NCBI RefSeq assembly: GCF_003711515.1
Contig: NW_021167084.1
Coordinates: 2,149,932 to 2,213,931 of the forward strand
Reading direction: 5' to 3'
DNA from: Sodiomyces alkalinus F11
Taxonomy: Eukaryota > Ascomycota > Sordariomycetes > Glomerellales > Plectosphaerellaceae
DNA: 64,000 nucleotides
Below the pieces are notes generated by a model. It was not told where the DNA came from, searched no databases, and saw only the letters and a program-made list of their open reading frames with translations. Below, piece after piece: positions 56,794-64,000 of this stretch (position 1 is its first letter; each line of letters starts with the position of its first letter). Position numbers and translations under genes: made by a program.

Positions 56794-56818
56794 GTAAGGT
56801 AAGGTAAGGTAAGGTAAT
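56794..56818. repeat. (AAGGT)n short tandem repeat
   Basis: Four adjoining AAGGT units, a word also seen singly in other intergenic spots of this window (for example near 13220 and 44460). Confidence 0.9.
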
Positions 56819-59800
56819 ATGGTAAAACGTGCTGCAGAAAATAGTACGGAGGAGGTACTACGGAGAAGGCATGTACCTTATTGAATACCAGCATTCAGGA
56901 GTAACAGGGTAGGGGACCGCGCGTTACGACGTGAGAAGTGTGAGTTGACCCTCATATCACTGGACGAACCTTACAGGGCTACACCGTACAGGTACTCGCA
57001 CTCCTTCGTAAGCTCGGGGACTGGATACAGGGCCTTGCAGGGCGGCTTGCGTGCTCCACTTCGTTCTAGGTTCTCCTGCCTCCTGTCAATCCCCTAGCCC
57101 GTGCATAGTACGTTGTACTTGTAACCTTGCATTCGAAGTACGAAGTACGATCGTGGGCAAAGAAGCCCTCGTCCCCGTTACCACTCCCGGACGCTAATCA
57201 CCGACCGATCTTAAGTACATTCATGGATTATGAATGTAGCAGTATTTCTTTTTGGATAGACTAGTATTAAAATAATAGCCTTCTATTTTTTTCTTCCTCT
57301 TATAAGGTACCTATATAAGAGGAGCAGTATAGAAAAGAGTACCTCACCACCCTTAGTTAGTAGGACCCCGAGGCCACTTCTTGAAGTCATGGCCCGCCCC
57401 CTGGGATATAGACAGTGCGGTAAATACGGTACATATGACAAATAGTAGTCTGCCAAGTCCACTACAAGGCCACGAACTCCACTTAATTAGCGGACAAAAA
57501 CCAGTCTATAACGTACTGCACCTGGACGAAGTGGTTCGTAGGGTGGGAATGCCATGGCCACTGTAATTATAGGGGGTGGATTATGGGTTCAGGGTATTAG
57601 GCATAGGTGGGTAAAGGGGGGTTGTTTCTGCATAAGTGACCGGGGGAAGGGAAGGGGGCTTATTCGGGGTGAACCCAGAGGGTGCAATCAGGGGAACCTT
57701 ACAGGGTCTATAACGTAAGCGTGGGGATAGAAGGGGAAAAGCTCCTAGCCCTACCTGGTATTTATCGCAAGGCGACTGAGTACGAAGTACGTCGTACTTA
57801 CTCGGACGCATTAAACCCTTCTCCCGAAACGGCACCTAGGCCGACTAGACAGAAAAGTATATATGATATTCGTATATTTTTTATAGAATTCATACGTGTA
57901 AGCGCAGAGGGCCCCAAGTTAGGAGATATCCGGCTCCTATGGGTTTTCACAGCTACGGTGCTATGCCGGTAGAGAGGGCGCGGGATTCTTGGGGATGTGG
58001 TCCTTGACTCATGACCAGCAATGACATATCGCCCTTCTTGGACTGGTCATTTCGTCGCCTCGATAGAGGATGGAATTGTCTGCAGGGATGAACCATACCC
58101 AGCAAGATAACACAGCATGAGGTGGGGAGGTATATACTAATTATGAGATGCCATGAGATGCTCATCAAATGACGTTACATGCTTGAGTAATTGAGCAAGA
58201 AAAGTCCGCAGCATCATGTCGCAAGATATACAAGGTCACGCGGCTACGAGTAAGCTACGCCATGTATCCGTATACAACGTATATACATACTAGAGTCTCA
58301 CTCAGCCCTGCTGACGACAGAGGCCAAGGCGGTGAGTAGCCGAAAGCAGGGCAAGACATAGCATGCTCCAAGTGCCGTCCCAACTTGGCTTGATCTGCTG
58401 TAGGTACGCACACGTGTACAACGTAAGAGTTTGAAGTGGGCGGGGCGGGGCGACCATGGACACGCATATTTCCTCCCTTCGAAGATCACGATTCCCTGAA
58501 AAAGCTCTACGACGCGGGGCAAGAAAAGGGGCTTTGTTGGCGGCTTCACGAAAACTGCAGTGAACATAAGTACCTTGTGGTAGGGAATAAGACAGCCTCC
58601 TAAGCACTTCTATCTCAGCCCTACGCGTCCTATTCTTCCCCGCTTATCCCTTTGCCTCTGGTTGGTCACCATAGACAAAGCCTCCTCTCCGACAGAATCC
58701 AGTACGAAAGCAGAGCTTGATTGGTCTTGAATGTATCGTAGAGGTGCAGTAGGTACAATTAGGTATAGGTACACCAAACATCTGATGACACACGCACATG
58801 CTTGCCGAAAATGAAGATTTATAAAGTAGAACTACATCTCGCAGACATCGTAGGTTCCTTAAGTCTTAGCCGCCCACATATCCGTTCCGTGCCTATGCCT
58901 TGCCCACATACCTTCCGCATACAACGTACATCCGTGCTTGAGCTCACTCACTGCCTCGTAGTCATTTGGTTGTCATCCCGAGATTCCTGAAGTACACGTG
59001 TATTGGATGGCTACCTGAGCCAAGTTGAGCCAAACGATTCTCGACTCTTTCGACTAGGTACACTACAGGTAATTACGGCGGGAGATTGTCAAGTACCTAT
59101 CGGTAAGGCTACCCAAGTACGTAATGACGGTGTCCATAAGCACGGAGGTCTTGGCAGCCCGGCCACCAAGTCCATTCTTCGCACATTTACAAGACTCCGA
59201 GTCCGTCGCCCAGTGACTCGGGCCACACAACTCGAACAACTCCACTGGCGCCGAGGCATCACCAATCATGGGCCTGGCATGGGCGCAAAGCCCTATAGGC
59301 ATCCCAACTTTCCGGATTCGCCATTTCGCCTCGAAATCAGACAGCAAGGACTATCCAATGGCAGCAGAACTTTCTTCCTGAAACAGGATCGTCTATTGAT
59401 GTTGCGATCATGCGGTGCACTAGGGGGAAAGAGTGGGTCCCGTTCTCTACACGTGTAGAGATCACCGCCAGGAGCCCTGTTCTTCGTAGTCAATGGTTCG
59501 AAACTGGGATATTGATAGATAATGGATTGTGGATGCTCCTCGCACAGAACAATAACTGGCATTTCCAGTAGAGTACGACCCATAATCCAGTTATCCGCGA
59601 ACAAACAAACATTTGAACAAACAAACACCAACCAAAGCAAGCCGGAAGAAGAAGGAAAAAAGAAGAAAAAAAGAAGAAAAAAGAAAATGGAGAATAAACC
59701 TGCGGGCTATTAAAACGGCAGCCGTCTCTTCGCCTTGCGCCTTAAAACGTGACGACAGGCGAATCTAATTATCCACAAGCGCGAAGAATAAACACGGACT

Positions 59801-61645
59801 TGTTCCAGCCCGGAAATCGCACGTATTCGTTGTTACGTAAGGTATGCACTAACCGGCCTGCCGAGAGAGCCGGCGCCGAACGGCGGCGAGGCTCGACCAT
59901 AGAGGAGGCAGATGAGATGCTTGGCATTATTGATAGTGCTCTAGGCATATAATTCCTAATTACTAACTGGGGGCGAGGCGACCCTGTCCCTGTTCAGAAA
60001 CTCGTCAACCAACCCACGGCCCGTTATCAAGATCTCGGCTAGATCTATTAGTTAGCCCAGCCTACATATATACCTTACCTGCCGGTGGGGACGAAGTACG
60101 GATTAGTACACAATAGGGATACCGTTTTCATCCCACTAGAAAGTACTGGGCAATTTCTATATGGTAATTACGTTGTACTTCAATATACGATGTATTTAAC
60201 TCATGATGAAAATCCGACCCGGTTTTACACAAGGTGTCCTACAGAATCAAGAACCTTATGTAGCCTGAATGAGTCCAGTAACATATCTGCCGGTTCGAAA
60301 AATAAGTACTTACCTTGTCGTTTGTCAGTGCCTCCCCCTATTTTTTTCCTTTTCTTTTTCTTTTTTTTTTCTCTTGCCTCTACAAGTTCAGGAACGCCCG
60401 TCTCTCTGAATTAGGGAATCGATAAGTAGTGGGGTCTCAAGATCCATGGCGACATCGCATAGTTCAAAAGATCCATGCTAATAATTACTTAGTTATTACC
60501 GCCAAGGTTACGAAACCATTATACCGAGATAACACCGGGGGGTTGTTGTAACTGCGGCGGTCTGCCCTGGAGTTCACTGTTCAGCCCTGACTCACTAACC
60601 TATCGTACCAAACCCAGGCCAGTTGAACTATTCCGCATACAACGTATTGTCCGTGCTGGCGGGGTTGTCTCCTCCTTGAAAGAACCGCGGGTATCATTTC
60701 GTAGGGACTTATGACTGACTGCATGCTACCGGCGTCTGCTACGACTTTAGAGATCTCGATGCGATGGATACGTACACCCTGTGGCTCTCCAACCACATAT
60801 CATATGGACTAGTGTGTCGAAATTTGAGCTTTACACGTCGTGCGGGGATATTAACCCCGCTATGCAGAGTTGAATAAGGTAGACGCCGGTTCGCCAGTTA
60901 GCGCTCTACCTTGTGAGTTCGCCAATCAGTAACAGCACGTTTTCGTCCTCCCCGAGGCGTGAGGCGGTGCAGAGATACACCGGCCCTGTGGATTTCGACG
61001 TCCCCAACGCGGCATGCAGGCTGTTTAACTGGCGATGTACCGACCGAGATATCCGGCCTCGGGATCCAAAAACTACCTATGGATGCTCGTAGGGAGCACG
61101 AAGTTCCAGACTCGTGAAATCTCAATCCCAGCTGCGGGATGTGCCGAACAAGGAACGGGGACCAAGGGATTCGTTCGCTTGGCCTCGCAACTTACACGTG
61201 TAATAAGAATCGCCGTCTTGGCTCTGGGTACTGTTTAATAAGATCCACTGCCTCCATGCTAGGTCAACCAATTACCTGCTCCAAGCAAGCACCCACAGAA
61301 GACTTGGATCCCCGTAGTTACCTAGTCGGATGGAAAAGAGGGTGTGACTTGGTTGGCGACGTCGGATATATTCGTACACAATAAGGTAGGTAGCTTGGAA
61401 GAGGATACCTACATAGGCCCCTTTTATTCGTACCTACGAAGCGCCTATTTCTTTTCCTCACACAGGGATATGAGCTAGAAAGAACGCGAGCCGCTTAGGA
61501 AACTCGATATAATTGTCCTCGTACGGATGATTCGTCGCACATAATTTCGGGCCCTCAAACACGACCCTGTCGGCCGAGGACATCTAACACGAGGCTTGAT
61601 GCCCGTCCGCCATAGCATAATTATCGCACTAAAAACACGTGAGCC

Positions 61646-61814
61646 TGTTTTCTGTGTTTCTATTAGCTGGACTAGCCCTATATTCCTCGCGTGGAAAAGG
61701 GGTAGATGTATTTAGAACATCTATACCTTCCTATTCTTCTTTCCTTTATAAAAAGAAGATAATTATATATCTATTAAATCTCTGCTCCGGCCGGGTTACA
61801 CGCCCGTTAATCTA
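61646..61814 (+). repeat. Candidate left LTR of the right-edge Copia element
   Basis: Starts tgttttctgtgtttc and ends before the primer-binding-like word. Without the partner LTR in the window, the boundaries are a guess. Confidence 0.35.
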
Positions 61815-61815
61815 A

Positions 61816-61830
61816 TAGTTATAAGCCCAG
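61816..61830 (+). other. Candidate primer-binding site of the right-edge Copia element
   Basis: tagttataagcccag would read TGG-TTATGA-GCCCAG before two G-to-A changes in TpG context. It would then start with the TGG complementary to a tRNA CCA end. The position directly after the candidate LTR fits. Confidence 0.4.
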
Positions 61831-62219
61831 GTAGTAGTATTTATTACTAGTAACTTTTAGCTAATCTATTACCTATATATTATTTCTACCCGTTACGTGT
61901 GCTTCTATAGCTAATTAAGGAGTATCTACCCTACTCTCTCGCTTAGAAAAGCCCTTATTCGCTAAACCCCTACTATAAACTATATCTATAAAGCTTAAAG
62001 TTACCGCCGAAACGCTTAGTATACCGCGACTAGAGTCTACTAGGTAATAGGCCGATTAAATCTTCTATATTAAGTTATATACGTAGGGTATAAAGGTCTA
62101 GGCCTTACTCGACCCTAATAGGCCGGAGTAGCTAGATAACCGACCCGAGTACGTTATACCTATATCTATCGACTAACTACGCGAAAAACACACCTAGGTT
62201 ATTAACGGGGTGCCGACCC

Positions 62220-64000
62220 CTCCTACCACGTTAGAATTAATCGAGCTCGCTAAGCTAAAAGGCTATAAGGTTACGGCACGTAATTAAAAGTTCGCCTCAT
62301 CGATTAAGACGCTTAATAAAGTTAATTATATACTTAAAGCGATTATCGAAACCTCTACCTATTAATAAGCCGTCGAGGAAGTTATTAAGAAGTACCCTAG
62401 CTACGAAGAGGGGAAATAAAACCGTTATTTCACGATTCGATAAGTAATAAAGGAATTAAAGAAATACTTCGCTCCTAGCGTACTATTCTTAGCTAAGGAG
62501 GTCTATCGAGTATATAATAAGCACCTCCAGGATACCCGAAAAGCTAATATAAAGGTAGTAGTGTAGTATACGGAGTAGAATACTCTTATCCAGCGCTATC
62601 GTTAGTATAAAGTAAACGACGTTAAGGGTTCTATAGCTATCCGTAACTTCCTCGTTATAGTTAGGTAGCGTTTTACCCCGGCTTAGGTAAAGGCTAAGTT
62701 CCACGAACTAATCCGTAAAGAGAATAAGGACGAAGAAATTAACGATATCCTAATATACGGCCGCGAATTTAACGCGATTATAAGCGCTCCTAGCCTTAAT
62801 AGAACTAGGTATAGCGTTTACGCTACCCTAGGCGACCGCTCCGATAAAGATAATAATAGTAGCAGAAAAGGGAAGAAAGGTAAGGGTAAGGGGTATAAAT
62901 ACCCCTATAATAGGACTTATTCGTGGAAGCCGGAGCTCTATAATAGAGTATACTCTTATAGGTAAATACGAGTAGTAGCTATCCGTATAGATAAGCGATA
63001 ATTATATCGAATAAATCCGGAAAAAGCTATAGTAATAAAAGTGGAAAAGTCTATAAAAAACCCTATTAAAAAAGGGATAGGGAAGCGCCGGTAAAAGCAG
63101 CGATAAGGGTAACGGATACCCCTTAAAGGTTATTATAACTATCTTAGATCTAACCCTTATTTACGATATAGGGGAAGTTCCCGGTATCTACGCGGCGCTA
63201 TAATCTAGCGCCTACCCGCTCTTATATAGCACCCTTTTAGATAACTACGGCGCGATACACTTAGTTAATTTAATCGACCTACTTATTCCTGGATCTTTCG
63301 TCCCGATAAACGGTACTATTAAATTCGGCACCACGGAATTCTCTATTATCGGTAAAGGTAAATAGATCTTTAAGGGCCTTCTTAATAGACTATTAGGTAC
63401 TCCGAAAGTCGACTTAGAGCTTAACGACGTTATCGTAGTAGAGGGATTTTACACGAATATTATCTCGGAAGCTCTATTATATAAGGTTAGGATCTAGTAT
63501 TCGGGATATAACTACTTACTACGATACGGAATAGCGGATAAGAGCGTGGTTTTATTAAAGCTATTACGACGCTTTAATATAACTATTCTTTAGTATAAGC
63601 TAATTTTATCCTTTTCTTCTTCTTACCCGTATATTTCTATATACTAGTAGTAGCTATCGATCGACCGATAAAAGCGCCGCTTCCGAAGCTATTTTAACTA
63701 TCTCGAGATTCCCCTTATCCTTATATTAACGAAGAGAGGCTATAGCACTTAAGGGCCGGCCACCTAAGACTAGAAGCTCTCCGAGCACTAGTTCGTAACG
63801 CCCGGAATATGCTAATATAAGGCACTAAGCGGATTAAGTGTAAAATATATACTCGAATATAGGTTTATTAGGTTATATCTTGTCGACTATTAGATTACCG
63901 CTCGCCTAAGCCGTTCTAGCGTATTTATTAGGACTTATAAGAATTACCGGAGAGTTATAACGGTATACGTTATCTCCTTATTATTAAGGAGGAGTATAGC
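62220..64000 (+). pseudogene. Right-edge Copia gag and pol start, fossil
   Basis: A gag-like segment reads from about 62240 to 62965 and ends in a Lys/Gly-rich stretch (GKKGKGKGYKYP). Near 63225-63270 the reading STLLDNYGAIHLVN occupies the aspartic-protease position of fungal Copia proteins. At about 63749-63860 HLRAGHLRLEALRALVRNAR matches the GAG-pre-integrase motif, preceded by a TAG where Trp is usual. Stops at former Gln and Trp codons are frequent. The integrase continues past the window. Confidence 0.8.

Larger units (their letters stand above)
55521..61645. other. 6.1-kb gene-free flank
   Basis: No gene is supportable. The largest frame (59003-59458, plus, 151 codons) has no recognisable motif and no intron context. 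The stretch contains TATG and AAGGT short repeats, A/G-rich tracts near 59650-59690, a T-rich tract near 60340-60370 and many GTAC words (57110-57150, 57780-57805, 58260-58290, 58403-58420). CpA and TpG are still common, so most of it is not RIP-mutated. RIP-type sequence begins near 61.7 kb. Confidence 0.5.
61646..64000 (+). mobile_element. Copia element, RIP-degraded, running off the right edge
   Basis: A plus-strand Ty1/copia element begins here, shown by gag and the start of pol in the expected order. The right LTR and most of pol lie outside the window. The change to TpA-rich sequence begins near 61.7 kb. The left limit is set from a TG start and a primer-binding-like word, so it is approximate. 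Confidence 0.75.

Noticed and set aside
59003..59458. Plus-strand frame of 151 codons in the right spacer
   Set aside because: It has no recognisable motif and an unremarkable composition for random GC-neutral DNA. No intron or neighbour context supports it.
1..64000. CRISPR arrays, rRNA, tRNA, bacterial-type operons or defence islands
   Set aside because: No regularly spaced repeats with unique spacers, no tRNA cloverleaf and no prokaryotic gene organisation were seen. All gene structure is fungal.

Overview
This window looks like a chromosome segment of a filamentous ascomycete (Pezizomycotina, most likely a Sordariomycete; that placement is inference). The genes have short GT-AG introns of about 54-250 bases with CTRAY-like branch points. 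They encode fungus-specific families: a C2H2/fungal-trans regulator, an RTA1-like membrane protein, a SidF-type siderophore acyltransferase, a fungal MCU and VFA1. Long AT-shifted blocks carry the signature of repeat-induced point mutation (RIP).

Left gene block (1.4-21.6 kb). In order: a C2H2 plus fungal-trans transcription factor (+), an unrecognised 573-residue protein (+), an annexin (-), a mitochondrial calcium uniporter (+), a siderophore acyltransferase (+), a short-chain dehydrogenase (+), an RTA1-family 7-TM protein (-) and the histone chaperone Rtt106 (-). Most needed exon joining. The splice sites given were chosen by eye from GT-AG signals, phase and family continuity.

Repeat block (21.95-42.55 kb). 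This is one compound insertion zone with almost no intact reading frame. It starts with a Tc1/mariner-like element (21952-23318). Next comes a Copia element (23458-42544, 5-bp duplication gttat) into which two further retrotransposons are nested. A chromodomain Gypsy element (25454-32535, duplication attag) splits its pol region. A second Copia element (36818-42488) sits inside its right LTR. All are heavily RIP-mutated: CpA and TpG are almost absent, TpA is very frequent, and most former Trp, Gln and Arg codons read as stops. The Gypsy element also carries a degraded reading frame on the opposite strand between its chromodomain and its left LTR.

Right gene block (42.8-55.5 kb). Argininosuccinate lyase (-) starts only 226 bp from the retrotransposon and is divergent from VFA1 (+). 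After a 3.2-kb spacer comes the dual-specificity phosphatase Yvh1 (-), then a C2H2 zinc-finger protein (-).

Right flank (55.5-64 kb). About 6 kb of gene-free DNA contains simple repeats and GTAC-rich palindromic words. It runs into a fourth, RIP-degraded Copia element on the + strand that leaves the window.

The genes are mostly housekeeping and do not form an obvious cluster. I see no CRISPR array, tRNA, rRNA or new defence-like system. The most unusual items are the nested element architecture, the antisense frame in the Gypsy element, the recurrent GTAC words and the unrecognised protein at 6765-8486.
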